Assembly: GCF_022605725.1 (NCBI RefSeq)
Contig: NC_065557.1
Coordinates: 22,385,256-22,449,255, forward strand
Direction of reading: 5' to 3'
DNA from: Anthonomus grandis grandis
Lineage: Eukaryota; Arthropoda; Insecta; Coleoptera; Curculionidae
Length of the DNA stretch: 64,000 nt
Position numbers and translations under genes: made by a program. The notes under the pieces are model-generated. The model made no database searches. It was not told the origin of the DNA and saw only the letters and a program-made list of their open reading frames with translations. This document shows positions 1-11,706 of the stretch, in pieces; positions within the stretch are counted from its first letter, which is position 1, and every line of letters starts with the position of its first letter.

Positions 1-779
1 CAAGTGAATTAAAACAAAGACAAATAATTAATTTATAAAACCAGCACCACTTTACTTTATTTCACGAATCAATATTATTATACATTTCCGTTTTCAGGCA
101 TATCTCTGGAACTACTCACAATTTTAAAACGTTTTAAACGGCATTTAATTTAATCATCTTTGTATCTCTTTTATTTTCCAAGATCTCCATGATAGAGACC
201 CTTATCTTGGATACACTGTATACTTTATAAGACTTACGCTAAATAATTAAAATATCGACCACCGCGATTTTCTGTATAGTCGGCAATCACTCAGAAAATA
301 CTACTATTAGAAAAACATTAATTACATAAATAAGCTATTTTTATTTTACGAAGCTAACGCTGACCAAACAGTTCTAGGCTGTACCCTGTGCGTTCAGATA
401 CACTATAATTAATTATGGTGTTACAGTTACGACTACGAAACCAATCAACGAGCCAGTTCGCCTTGCTCCAAAAAGCTACTGCGAGTTTTTTTTGGAGTTT
501 CGCATGTGATTAATTTCACGTAAAAAATCTCACACGAGCTTATTTGTTTTTTTTTTGTTTACTTTGCACAGTGAAACTAGGTTCTTATTTGCTACTCTTA
601 TACAATTAACGCGCTTATATTCACCGAATACCTATCTTTTTTTTTCTGTAAATCCTTTTTTTTAATCCTGAAGCTGACAGTCTTGAAAATTATTATTAGT
701 TTATTAATCAGTTTTGTTTTTAAATATCTTGATCATAGTTTTCATGTGTTCAATTTTTAAAATATTCAGAGGATGAAAT
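1..779. other. AT-rich sequence, nothing recognised
   Basis: No reading frame of note, no repeat pairing and no element ends were seen here. It contains several T-rich runs. Confidence 0.5.
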
Positions 780-1700
780 AAAAGATTTGATAATTAGATT
801 AGTGGTTGGTAGAGTAGTGATATGTGCTTAGGGCCAAGGGAGTGTTTTGTTTACAAACATATTTACCGATTCTTTGTTGTAAAATTTAAGAAAAATTTAA
901 CATTTATATTTCTAGAACGGCTTGTAAAAAATTTGGAATGGCAACACCACAAACATAAACTCTTGGGTGATGCACAAAAGAGAAAACCATCATCATGAAT
1001 ATAGAATAGGTGATGTTAGGGATAAACCTAAATAAAAACTTGAATGTGAGGTATGTGTAATAAAAATATTCATATTTTTCTCGTATCTATAGATTACGTA
1101 TTTTAAATAAAGACATTGGGTAAATTAGTTTCTGTGAAGAAGTAGGAAAACCTGTATATATATAATGTAATGTGATATAAAATAAATAATGTAAAACTGA
1201 TTTTTGTTTAATACTATGAAATTATGTAAAATGTAAAAAATTGTCCTATTTTAATAAATATCTTAATAATTCATGTTTTAAAAAACGAAAATTTGTAACA
1301 TTTTGCATATTTGTATAATATAAATAATAATCAGTTTTACATCATTTTTACATCATACATCATACACCCTTACATCATAATAAATATCTTAATAACTCAT
1401 GATTTAAATTATTATAATTATAAATTATATATTTTACATAAAAATGCTTTTCTTAGATCACAACTTTGAATATTTATTTCTTTATGCAGTATTTTACCTT
1501 ATTTATTTTGAAAATGCCTTATATTTTATAAAAGGGGAACTATTTTATTATAAGTGAACTCAAAATAACTGAACTTTTTTATGATATTATAAAGGGGCTT
1601 TTGTCATTACCACATATCTAATCGTTTTGCATCATTGCCTTAGAGATGTTGCAAGCTAACATACTGCCTGCTTCATTTTATTTCCTGAAATATGTAATTG
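780..1700 (+). mobile_element. Internally deleted P-element derivative (copy A)
   Basis: This stretch aligns by eye, in order, with both ends of the better P element at 46487-49755. Shared blocks include a TGTTTTGTTTACAAACATAT-like block near 843-865, a TAAAAAATTTGGAATGGCAAC block near 925, a block with ATAGAATAGGTGATGTTAGG near 1000-1020, and the right-end block around TATGATATTATAAAGG (about 1580) followed by GAGATGTTGCAAGC (about 1644). About 2.3 kb of the interior is missing. The 23-bp terminal repeats of the full copy are not clear here, so the exact ends are uncertain. It is a non-autonomous, decayed copy. Confidence 0.6.
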
Positions 1701-2002
1701 GTACTTCTTTTCCAGTCCACACTGATATCTTTTTTTCCTTAAATTATACGATTTATACTGAATTATTATTATGACTTTTTTTCTAGATGAACATTTTGTA
1801 AACTCAAGCTGACCATTCCGGTCTGATATGATTTTATTGGACTGGCTATAGTTGAAGTCAGTTTATTCTTTGATTTATTTTCAGCATTATTATAATTATA
1901 AATCTTTTTGTTCTTAATGTAGTATTTTCAATAATGGCATAAGTAAGGAGAATGGCACATCTGGATTAGCAAAATATTTTAATTATTATAATAGCATTTG
2001 GG

Positions 2003-2310
2003 ATATTTTTCTATAGAAAATTTTTATGTACCTAGTTTTATATGCAAATTAAGATGCTCCAAGAAAAACATGTTGCTTTTTTTAAACTAAGTAAATATGC
2101 AATGCAATGGAACTTTATTTATTATGCAAACAAAAAATATATATATTTTAACATTTTAAATACATTTGCTATTTTGCCCAAGCAAAATTTTAACCTAACA
2201 ACAAAATTTTTCTAGATTTGAGATATTTTTCTATAGAAAAAAAATTATATACTCAATTTTATATACAAATTAAAAAGCTTCAAAAAAAACGTGTTATTGT
2301 ATTTTTTTAG
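2003..2310 (+). repeat. Direct duplication of about 85 bp, spacing about 217 bp
   Basis: Two diverged copies of a block beginning GATATTTTTCTATAGAAAA lie at about 2005-2085 and 2221-2310. Each continues into a TTTTATATRCAAATTAARAWGCT segment and a poly-T run. Between them, at 2155-2193, is an AAGCAAAATTTTAA segment that recurs in direct orientation at about 5870-5905. These repeats probably belong to the outer part of the Tc1-like element described next. Confidence 0.5.
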
Positions 2311-2314
2311 TTCT

Positions 2315-2692
2315 GTCAAAACTATCAAAAGACGATTCGGGAATCGTTTAGTAGAAGGCAGTTATAAGTTTTAGACCTTTCAAAGCAAAATAAAACTAAC
2401 TATTTAATTTGGTGATTGAAGCATGAAAATTGGACAAATATCTTAATTTGGGAGGAAACCAGAATTGGCCTACGAACCGATGACCGAAAATTTCGTATTT
2501 TAAGAAGTAGAGAGAGGTAAGCTAGGCTCCGTGATATGAAACCTGTCCCGAAATACAAAGGAGGTACTGTAAGATTCGGGGCTGGATTTATGATGCAAAA
2601 AAAAATTCATTTAATTCCTAGTCGACAAACCATGATCAAAAGTATGTTGATTTAGTTTTGCATCCTGTTCTGGTGAGCTGGTTTAGATGATA
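2315..2692 (+). pseudogene. Tc1-like transposase, N-terminal and middle fragment
   Basis: Read across frameshifts, this encodes segments typical of insect Tc1 transposases in the correct order. A basic segment (IKRRFGNRLVEGSYKF) corresponds to the region between the HTH and catalytic domains. It is followed by IWEETRIGLRTDDRKFRI, the place of the first catalytic Asp motif (normally FSDES). Next come KYKGGTVRFGAGFM (normally the GG-VMVWG motif) and DQKYVDLVLHPVLVSWFR before the second Asp motif. The first catalytic Asp is replaced in this reading (WEET). The matching C-terminal part lies at 5375-5671, and the 2.7 kb between holds other elements, so the two were probably one gene split by insertions. 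Confidence 0.6.
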
Positions 2693-3008
2693 ATCCGCGT
2701 TTTTGCGTTTTTTAAAAGGTCAATTAATTGGCGATTCTTCAAATTTAAATAAGACTGCTCGGGGGATGGAAATAAAATAATTCTCCGTCTGTATATCTTA
2801 CCTATCGATATCTAAAAATCTATTCGTAACTTTCAATAATTCGAAATATATGTATAATAATAAATATGTATGTATGTAAGCTGCGCGCTTGGCGCCTAGC
2901 TGCTAGGTCGGTCGCGAACGTTCGAGAATGTTCGTTTTACGAAGCTACTCGCTAGGTGACTCGCTCTAAAGTCGCCAAGCAAGTCGCTTGCCTATGCGTT
3001 CGCGACCT

Positions 3009-4709
3009 TATACAGATCGTGTTATCGTGAGCTACGTATTACCCAAAATAATAGCAACACCGCTTGGTTGCGGCTTGCAGGCGGCGGAATTTTTCGTTTT
3101 TATTTTTTGAACCGGGAGTCAGCAGACCTCACTTTGCTGTGTTACTGCACGTTGCATTAATAATTTTTGAGCGTTATTTTCGTGTTTTTTTCACTATGGC
3201 TGTTTATACCCCTTCCGAAAGAGTTCAACTAATTAAATGGTTTTATGATGGCAATTCGGCAGTACAATATAGAGATTTGTTTTCAGTGACATTTGAGAAT
3301 AGACCGATTCCTTGTGAAGAAACGGTTTTGAATGGGGTTGCAAATTTTGAGACATCATTTTGTATTTAAGATTGTAGAAAATGCCACACAAAACGTCAGA
3401 AACCACCTGTTGAAGTGATCCAGGATATAGAACGGCGGGAAGAAAAGGTTTGCAGTACCCTAGAACTTGATTCAATACGGTCCACTGGAAGTGTTGGAGA
3501 GGAACTGGGAATGAGCAATAAAACTATTGCTCGTATCTGGAAAAAATATGGGTACAAATGTTTATGTACAAAAAAATTCAAAAACTCAGGAAATATTTCC
3601 TAAAGACCAGTGGCGAAGAATGGAATTTTGTGAAACCATGATGGAAAAGGCAAATAAAAAACTAATCTTTTTTAAAAAATATTTTGTTTTCTGATGAATC
3701 TTCTTTTCCATTACATGGCAAACACAATCCTTCCATTGTTCGTTATTGGTCTCAGGAAAACGAGCACAGAAGTTTTCAGTTTCGTACCCAGTATCCTCAG
3801 AAATTGAATGTTTGGGTAGGTATTTTCGGCGACAATGTTATAGGGCCATTTTTATTGATGGCACTTTAAACGCCCAAAAGTAATTTGAGTTGCTGCAAAA
3901 CCAAGTTCTTCCTGCCATTCAAATCCTACCTGATGTAGACCTGGGATCGGTTTATTTTCAGCAAGATGGCTGTCCTGCTCATAACGCGGCTAGGGTAAAA
4001 GAATTTTTAACAAATACTTTTCCTAACTTATTACCTTATTAGTGGGTCTGGCGATATTAAATGGCCTCCTAGATCTCCAGATTTGTCTCCAAATTACTTT
4101 TATTTGTGGGCTTACCTTAAGCAGACCATTTACAAGCATAAATTTAGTAGGCCAACAAATTTAGAGGAGTTGCGAAATAAAATTGTCGAAGGTGCCAATT
4201 CCATTTTACCTGAAACTCTTTTTGAGGTGCGAAATAGCTTTTAAGACAGGTTAAGTTTTTGTTTAGCGAAGGAAGGCGGTTTATTTGAGCCTTTTATTTA
4301 AAAAATGATATGTTGTTAAGTTTGTTTATTAGAGTTTTATTTCTGATTTTTTATTATATTTTTGTCAGAGTTGATATTTTTTATTAGAATAACGCTTTAG
4401 TTTTCATTATGCAAAACACAGCATATTAAACATTTTAAGATTACAATTCTATGCGGGTTTTACACATTGTCATGTCTGTAAAACCAGCATTAGAATAAAT
4501 ATTTTAAAAAATGCCTGGATTTTCGCGTAATATTTTGGGACATTTTGCCGCCGAAACGACGTAGCTCCCATGAAGGTCTGATGTTTACTAATCCCGTCCT
4601 CGGGCCGGCCAGGGGGTGCTCTGTCGCAGGCACTCTACACGCGCGACGTTGCAAAATTTCGCCTCCATGCGGTTTCCTATAAGTAACGAACGAAAACACG
4701 ATCTGTATA
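3009..4709 (+). mobile_element. Mariner-like element with TIRs and TA target site
   Basis: A 15-bp inverted repeat, TATACAGATCGTGTT at 3009-3023 and its exact complement at 4695-4709, brackets a decayed Tc1/mariner-superfamily transposase. The outermost TA/TATA fits the TA target-site duplication of this superfamily. The element is about 1.7 kb, close to the length expected for a full copy. It sits between the two halves of a Tc1-like transposase, which suggests it inserted there. Sequence outside 3009 (about 2880-3008) is unusually rich in GCTAGGT/CGCGA words for this window. Confidence 0.75.
3196..4301 (+). pseudogene. Mariner-superfamily transposase (DUF4817-like HTH plus DDE), decayed
   Basis: The start at 3196 opens MAVYTPSERVQLIKWFYDG, matching the DUF4817-type helix-turn-helix seen in insect mariner-like transposases. 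Further segments follow across several frameshifts: a second HTH-like part with VGEELGMSNKTIARIWKKYG, a first catalytic Asp in FSDESSFPLHGK, a second in YFQQDGCPAHNAARVKEF, and WPPRSPDLSPNYFYLW near the C-terminus. At the third catalytic position, where this family normally has D after the PDLSP motif, the copy reads N (PNYF). The C-terminus includes NSILPETLFEVRNSF and CLAKEGGLFEPFI. The length is about that of a full transposase, but stops and frameshifts make it inactive. A relative lies at 17042-17975. Confidence 0.8.
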
Positions 4710-5039
4710 CAAAAATAATGCTTATAGCATGATTCAGTCTTTTTTATGGAATAGTTAATAATGTTAACTTTTAACCTCTTTCTTTAACACTTTAACATCT
4801 CATATCATCTTCTCTCAGACATCTCTAAAAAAATTATTTAGGGATATCTGAGAGTGTTATAAACGTAAGAGTAGACAAATTTAATCAGAAAGCATCGAAC
4901 TGCTAAGCTATCGGGAGTTACACGTTTTATTGTGAGTCAACCATAAAAGATAGACATATGCTGTCGTGGGATATTTTTATATAATTTTAAGGAGAACATT
5001 TTCGTCACACATGGTTTCTGTGTAGCTTTAACTATTAAG

Positions 5040-5374
5040 GTTGCACATGCAGCGGAAGCTTAAAAAATGGAGAAACTTCTCCCGTTTTCCCAACATTTCC
5101 CTTCAATGCTCCGCTCCTATTGATTGTAGCGTGATGAAAAGTATACTATAACCAGGCCAGGAGTGTTAAAAATAATTGTACCAGTTTCGTTAAAATCCGT
5201 CGAGTAGTTTTTGTTTCTATAACGGTTATATAGACAGATAGTCAGACAGACAAAAATTTTACTGATTGCATTTTCGGCATCAGTATCGATCCCTAATTAC
5301 CCCCCAGATAGTTATTTTGGAAATATATTTCATATACAGAATTGATACCTCTCTACAGATTTATTATAAGTATA
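5040..5374 (+). mobile_element. SINE or RTE-type retrotransposon 3' part
   Basis: The stretch contains word patterns I know from short insect retroposons: CTCCGCTCCTATTGATTGTA followed by GCGTGATG, then a TTTCGTTAAAATCCGTCGAG core and an AGTAGTTTTTGTTTC block. It ends in ATTATAAGTATAGAT, the kind of tail common to these elements. No coding capacity is seen. It abuts the Tc1 C-terminal fragment directly. The class (SINE versus truncated RTE or Helitron-like tail) is inference. Confidence 0.5.
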
Positions 5375-5671
5375 GATAATGCACTTCCACATACCACCCG
5401 AGTTGCAAAATGTTTTTTAGAAGGTAAAAGTGCCACTGTTTAGGAATCGCATTCTTGCTTACCCGATATTAATCCTATAAAACCCTTATGCAATAGGATC
5501 AAAAGATAGATTAGAGATCGTCAAAATAACCCCGGTAACACAGAGCGACTTCCACAGGTAGTTTTAGAGGAACGGACAAGTGTTCTTCAAGAAGAAATTA
5601 ACAATATAGATAGTATGCCTCATCGATTTCGTGCTTGCATCGATTCTAGATGTGGCAATACTGATTATTAA
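5375..5671 (+). pseudogene. Tc1-like transposase, C-terminal fragment
   Basis: A single frame of 99 codons with two internal stops encodes the end of a Tc1 transposase. It begins at the second catalytic Asp motif (DNALPHTTRVAKCFLEG), passes a damaged third-residue region (LPDINPIKPL, where DLNPIEHLW is usual) and ends with MPHRFRACIDSRCGNTDY and a TAA at 5669-5671. That ending is characteristic of insect Tc1 (DD34E) transposases. The third catalytic Glu is replaced by Lys. It is probably the 3' half of the gene whose 5' half is at 2315-2692. Confidence 0.8.
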
Positions 5672-6117
5672 AATTATTTAAATAGCATTATCTCTTATTA
5701 AGTTGATATTTTCAGAAAAATAATTTTTATAGCTTTTAGTTATTTTTGTAACCGACTTGGTTTGCAAAAATTGCTGTTTACTCCTTAGTGACTTTCTTCA
5801 AATTAAATTCTATTTCTTGAAAGTACTGGATGATGGATAAGTTTGGTTGTGTGTATGCTTTAACAGTTTAAATACAATTGTTATTTTACCCAAGCAAAAT
5901 TTTACTCTTTCCATAAATTGAAGATTATTTCAAATTATTTCAGTTCATCAGTTTTATGGCAAATAAGAAAAAATCCTAATGAAATTACAAAAATTGGTTT
6001 ACTTGGCTAGTGATACTATAATTGAGCTTTTTATGATTTTTATAAGTCTAGTATTCAGATCAAAAGGATCAAACGTTCCTCTTACTTGTTCCTGTTTTAA
6101 CAATTCCTATTGACTTA
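5672..6117. other. AT-rich, probable 3' flank of Tc1 element
   Basis: No gene seen. A segment at about 5870-5905 repeats, in the same orientation, a segment at 2155-2193, which supports this being the far side of the same decayed element. Confidence 0.35.
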
Positions 6118-6144
6118 TTACATACCACCATAGGTGGTATGTAA
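6118..6144. repeat. Perfect 12-bp inverted repeat, 3-nt spacer
   Basis: TTACATACCACC at 6118-6129 and its exact complement at 6133-6144 are separated by ATA. It may be a hairpin or the closed end of a small palindrome. No associated gene is clear. Confidence 0.8.
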
Positions 6145-6288
6145 TTGGGCACCAAAAAAAAGTTTGCTAATTGTGTGTGATCCTATTATTCGATGTGTGA
6201 ATATACCAATATTCATTTTCTTATCAACAGAGAAGTTTACGTCATTTTTAAAACTGTGAATTAAGCAAAGATTGTAATGCTTACCCTG

Positions 6289-6590
6289 GATCCATTCGAA
6301 CGAAGTCCTGCACACTGAGCTGCTTAGATACCGGCGCAGTCTTCGACGACTGCCGCGAAAGCCCGACCTTTCGTTTTACATTGAAAGGTAGGCGCTGACC
6401 CGACGTGCCTTCGGCCAGTTGCATAAGCCGATCACGGATTTGCTGAATCTCGTCACGTGACATCACGTGATTTCTTCTTCCGGTCGCGATATGCTGCGTT
6501 TACGAATAATGAAGGTAACTTTGAAAGGTCTGCGCAGAGAGATCATTGGTGGTGGCTGTGCGCCTAGCGCTGGACGAATGGAGCCACCTA
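6289..6590 (-). other. GC-rich exon-like island, unknown protein
   Basis: On the minus strand a stretch much richer in G+C than its flanks is bounded by a consensus acceptor (TTTTTTATTTTAG, ending near 6591) and a consensus donor (CCAG|GGTAAG near 6289). One frame reads PPPMISLRRPFKVTFIIRKR and then stops. Another opens at an ATG near 6463 with MSRDEIQQIRDRLMQLAEG, continues LPFNVKRKVGLSRQSSKTAP and KQLSVQDFVRMDPG, and stays open to the donor. I do not recognise the family. It could be the first coding exon of a host gene, an exon of a captured gene, or part of an unrecognised element. The two frames overlap, so either the ATG near 6463 is the true start or the exon has a frameshift. Confidence 0.4.
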
Positions 6591-6660
6591 AAATAAAAAA
6601 GTAAGTTTTTTTATCATTATTAAATAGTGATATTTCAAGATATTTATCTTTATAAGACAT

Positions 6661-8819
6661 AAAAAAATTAAAAAGGATATTAATAAATACAGATTAAGTT
6701 AGTATTTTTGATGTTATGCTATTGCAATTTATTTTAGTTTTATAAGGTTCCTTATAAAATTAGAAAATATTGTTGATCTAATAACAGGATGGTCTAAGTT
6801 TCCAGTAGTGACGCTATTCTGTATAGTGATGAATCATTTTGTATAGTAAGTAAGCATTCTTGCCTTATGTTCTCATGATGACATAATTCTTATAGGCAAA
6901 AGTCCTATGCTACCGCAACCTATAAGCTTTTACTGTAGCACCTCAAATTACAAGACACTGGCCTCTACCTATATTTGCTTCGTTCTGGCTTGTAGTCTCC
7001 CAAGCTAACAAACGGTCTGTCAAGCTCTCAAACCTAAGCCCACATATTGCTTTACAGACTTTACATTAACACAAGTGCAAAGGTTATTTATTGTCTGTGA
7101 TTTTTAAGGCTGTCAGTTGTTTGGTTAGTAAGCAGACTGGGGTTTGGCAGACTTTGACCTATAAGTAGACCGACCATTATACTTACTACCTTTTGGTTGT
7201 GGAAAGATCTGTTGTAAGCTTGGGTGTGTAGGTTTTTATGAAGCTTTTAGCCTGCCATTGTAGTGGCGTTTGAAATATCTAGCTGTGGAATTATCTTATG
7301 ACCCAGTTTTTAATTTTGAGCCTCAAAGAGTCAGTCAAATTTCCAGTACTTTTACACGTAAGATGTTATAAGGCCAATTAAAATCTAAAAATTTTTATTT
7401 TTATAATTTTTTTGGTATTTTTAGAATAAATTCCTTAAAATTATTAAACAATTTACAAACAAAACTAAAAACGCAATGATTAACATTAAAAAGATTAAGT
7501 ACTTTTTAATAATACAAAAATTAAGTTGTATGCTTTGTGTTTTAATTGACAGTAACATTTTTGGCCAAACTTATTAATGAGAACAACAACTAATAACTGC
7601 TACATTGCCAGATTATAAATCTATTTTGTTTTCGTAGCTACTGTTTTTTAGATATTATTTTAGAACATTGAGGATCTATTTTAATTTAAATTTTATTTCT
7701 GTGTCGAATTTTTATACTAGTCAAACCAGTTTTTTATATTAATTTAAGTCCCTGGTCTCATATTACTGTATGGTATATTATGTTAGATAATATACTCTGA
7801 AAATACAGCATTTACTTGTACAGGTATATTGCTAGCTTTTTATTTTTTATTGTTAGAATGGAAAGCATGCTTTTGTAATAAATACTAATTTTGTATAACT
7901 GAATCTCAAAGTTAGTACTATTAAATGCAGCAACGTTATTATATATAATTTTGTATGAACATTTAATAGCAGGTAATTTCGTGTGAAAACCAGAACTCTA
8001 TAAGACTTTAAACTTTGGGAAATGCATCTTTTGCACTTACTTTAAACTTATTTCATCAAATAGTATTGGACGATGGAAATGGGAACTTGGAAATTTCAAT
8101 ATTCATAAACTATCAATAAAATTCTTAGAAGATAATACTTGTTTCATAGTGCGTTAGTTTATTTTTCCAGATAAAAAATATTATGTACTCCCAGTAGAAA
8201 GACTTCCAAAAATTAAAATTGTCTCAAAAAATGACTTTTAAATAAAAACATTTACAAATTAACTTATTTTTAGCGATTAGTATAATTTTCACCAATTAGA
8301 AATAAAAACTGATTGGCAAGAATATCATCAATTTTAAATAAATACACAAGTCTACATCTACAGTTATGCCACTACTATATAACGTATAACATACTTTTTT
8401 ACAAAGCTAATAAATATAAATAATTCATAAAAAGAATTTTATTAATTAAAATATAAAGCATTATATGCACCACAGGCTTTGCTAGATTATAATGCCAATC
8501 AGGCTGAAACATATACGTCAGGTTATTTCCACCTTAAGGGCATCATAGTCTCCGTAACGTCCTTGATATATAAATAGCTATCTATAGTAATGTATAAAAT
8601 GACCGCCACCATGAAAATATACTCTTTTAATAAATATATAAAAATGAGAATTAATTGTCAGTTATAGATTCTGCCTATTCTATTTCTTTAACACTGTTCA
8701 GACTAATCTTAGATTATACGTTTCAAAATTAATTACAATAAACTTATTTTGTGAAAATTGCGAGTGCAAATGTAAACGACAAAAGTGAGAAATGGATTCT
8801 GGAAAGAAGAAGCTGCTGT
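6661..8819. other. AT-rich intergenic sequence, nothing firm
   Basis: No supported gene. A short transposase-like phrase (ILYSDESFC) can be read near 6811-6838 but has no continuation. The stretch 6990-7270 is somewhat richer in GC and contains imperfectly complementary words, but no clean structure. Confidence 0.4.
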
Positions 8820-8937
8820 GTTAAATCCTTGAAAGACTAGAATTAGTTTGCCGTGCTGTGGGCAGTTTCTTTGATGATTACTGATGCAATGATACCAAAT
8901 GCTCACAGAAATGGTAAAAAAACGATACTACCATTTC

Positions 8938-11706
8938 TATTTGACCGGCATGGAGGCACATTGATAATGTCCACTAATAAGTAAGTTTCAGTAGTGACAA
9001 AGTTTGATAACTTATTATCTGAAAAATTGTTTGAATTTTCCATTGTTTATAATAATTCACATGATCTCTACATTGTTTGTCTATATAGAACACCCGACTC
9101 TGATATACAAAGTTTTAGCCAGAAACTACTAGGCTTGCTAGAATCCATGCCCTTAAAAAGCAAACTAATTTTATGTGGCGACCTTAATATTGACTATTCC
9201 AGTGTATGTGCTGCCCAAGAATCACTCCAGTCTATATTCGAGTCAATGGGCTTGATAATCCACATAGATTCACCCACCAGAATAACTAAAAATAGCTCCA
9301 CCCCCATCGATTACGTAGTATCATCCTTTCCAGAACTCGCTTCTCTTTAGATTCAATTAACAATAGCACTTTCATATTTTTATCATATATTGCAAATATA
9401 TCTTTTCCTCTAAGGGAAATTAAAACTAAAAAACAAAAGCCCTGGTCCTCCAAAGGTCTTCGTGTATCGGCAAAAAACATGCGCTCTGTTTCCTACCTAA
9501 AAAAGTTCTCAGAATCTATTGCTTTTCATAATTACGTCAAGCAGTATAGGAAAACTTATCTTAAAACAATTAAGCTGCAAAAGAAATCTATTACAGTGGG
9601 AGGCTGGCAAAATCTGGCAATGTAGCTAAAGAAACATGGTCTATTATGTATTGTAACGAACTAAGAAATAAGTCTACCTCAACTAGCACTATCTCTACAT
9701 CACCCGAGGACCTAAACAATTACTTTGTAAACGTGTCAAAAAATCTAATGGCCACCATAACACCTTCTGATGATCCTCTGTCATATCTCTCTAATGAAAA
9801 TTTGCACAATTTCTTTTTTACGCCAGTATCATTTACAGAACTTCAAAGTACAATTAACGAAATAAAAAACAAATCATCAGCTGGTACAGATGGGCTTACT
9901 CTTAAAATGTTTTCAAATATGCCTGATTGCACTCTAATCCATTTAGTAGACCTAATCAACATGTCATTTCAAAATGGGGTCTTTCCAAACTGCCTTAAAA
10001 CTGCAATAATCATTCCATTACATAAAGGAGGAGATAAAGATCAACCCTCAAACTATCGTCCAATTGCACTTCTTCCAACCCTCTCAAAGATCATAGAACG
10101 CCTGGCTAAAAAAAGGTTTTTATCATTTTTGTTTAAATATAATATCTTAACCCCTTATCAGTTTGGATTTCTGAGCAAAAAATGCACCAACGATGCTATG
10201 TTCTCCCTCTTTGACAGCCTTTATTCAAATATCAACAAAAATTACTTAACAGCAACAATTTTCTGTGACTTTTCAAAGGCTTTCGGTTGCGTAAACCACA
10301 TTATTTTATTTAACAAATTACAGCACTATGGATTCAGAGGTATATCCCTTCAATGGTTTAAGTCATATTTGTGCAGCAGAAGTCAACTTGTAAAGGTCGA
10401 TACGTCAAGATCTTCTTGGAAAACCAATTGAATGTGGGGTACCTGAAGGTTCCGTTTTGGGTTCTATGCTCTTTCTGCTGTTTATAAATGACCTGGCCAG
10501 CCTTAACATAAGCGGAAAAATCTGTCTTTTTGCTGATATTACTAGCTTCACTTGGAGTGCAATGGCACTACATACAACAATTTCCAACTACTTGGTTTTC
10601 ATTAAATCGTGGTGCGATTCCAATCTTTTATGCCTAAATCTCTTAAAAACTAAAGTCTTATCATATAAAACGACCATTCCTCCATTTATTCTAAACAATA
10701 CCAGTTTGGAAGTTGTTGAATCTGTCAAGTTCTTGGGTCTTGTTGTCTTGTTGTGGACGGCTTTTTGAAATGGGATTTGCACATAGATACGTTATCTAGA
10801 AAACTAAGCTCGGCATGTTTTGCCATAAGATCAATATCAAAAGAATTAGGCTTTTTCACGGCCAAAACAGTTTATTATGCTCTTTTTGAGTTACATCTTC
10901 GTTACGCCCTTCCATTCTGGGGTACATGCTGCAAGACCTAATTTGAGCGTATATTTAAACTTTAAAAGAGAGCCCTTCGCTACTTATTAGGACTTGATAG
11001 TAGAGCTCACTGCCAAGTAAATTTTATAAAATATAAGATCCTTACTCTTCCCTCGTCATTTATATTTGAATCTATCTGCCTTATCCGCAAACATGTGTCG
11101 CAGATTCCAGAAAGACCATCCCACGGCTATTCACTAAGGAACGTTGATCATAATCTTCATCTGCCAATTCCACGGTCGGAATTAGTAAAGAACTCTATAC
11201 TTTATGCAGCAATAAAAATGCACAACCATCTGCCTTCCGTAATAAAATCGATGACTACTTTTAATTGTTTTCGCAATGCCCTAAAATCTTTACTACTGCA
11301 AAAAGCCCTATATACAGTAGAAGACTTTTTTAATATTTCCTTTTAAAGCACACACACTGGCGTTATTAGCTACCTATTATTTGCAAAATGTTTGCCTGCT
11401 TTTTATTGTATGTTTTATTTTATTGTATGTTTTTTATTTGAGACTAAGGTTTTTGACAATTTTATACATAATATAACTGTGTGTATAATTGTATATAAAA
11501 ATTATTTTATTTATGTAATTCGACCAAATTGTACAATTTGATAATTTGTACAGTATTTTTGTTTTGTTATGTACCTATTTACTTTGTGTGTATTTTGTCA
11601 GAGTATTTTTTTTTATGTTTATTTGTTTATATTTGTATTTTTTTTTCCTTTAGCTTTGTCGATAAAATGTAAATTCTCTGACAATAAAGCATTTTGATTG
11701 ATTGAT
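8938..11706 (+). mobile_element. CR1/Jockey-superfamily non-LTR retrotransposon inside P copy B
   Basis: The 5'-truncated element starts within its endonuclease domain near 8938-8948 (HGGTLIM) and runs through reverse transcriptase to a 3' untranslated region. It ends in AATAAAGCATTTTGATTGAT, that is, a short GATT-type tail. The flanks on both sides align with the P-element right end, which identifies it as an insertion. It belongs to the same clade as the element at 37030-39826, and its 3' end resembles that of the small fragment at 60312-60514. Confidence 0.8.
8948..11346 (+). pseudogene. Non-LTR ORF2: endonuclease and reverse transcriptase
   Basis: Segments in order are: endonuclease (about 8948-9350) with LYIVCLYRTPDSD, LILCGDLNIDYSS and STPIDYVVSS; a linker (9390-9650); and reverse transcriptase (about 9646-10940). 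RT motifs include SSAGTDGLTLKMF, IIPLHKGGDKDQPSNYRPIA, YQFGF, TATIFCDFSKAFGCVNH (motif A), GSMLFLLFINDL and LFADITSFTW. The catalytic FADD motif reads FADI, and there are several stops and frameshifts, so it is inactive. The C-terminal part includes KLSSACFAIRSISKELGFF and LRYALPFWG. A last open piece at 11095-11346 with LRNVDHNLHLPIPRSELVKN is the usual C-terminus. Assignment to the CR1-like group is by resemblance only. Confidence 0.85.

Noticed and set aside
4490..4699. 69-codon minus-strand open frame
   Set aside because: It lies in the GC-richer right end of the mariner-like element, with no recognisable motif.
2155..5905. AAGCAAAATTTTAA blocks as terminal inverted repeats of the Tc1 element
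   Set aside because: The two blocks are in direct, not inverted, orientation, so they cannot be TIRs.
6811..6838. ILYSDESFC phrase as a transposase catalytic motif
   Set aside because: There is no other transposase motif on either side within the expected distance.
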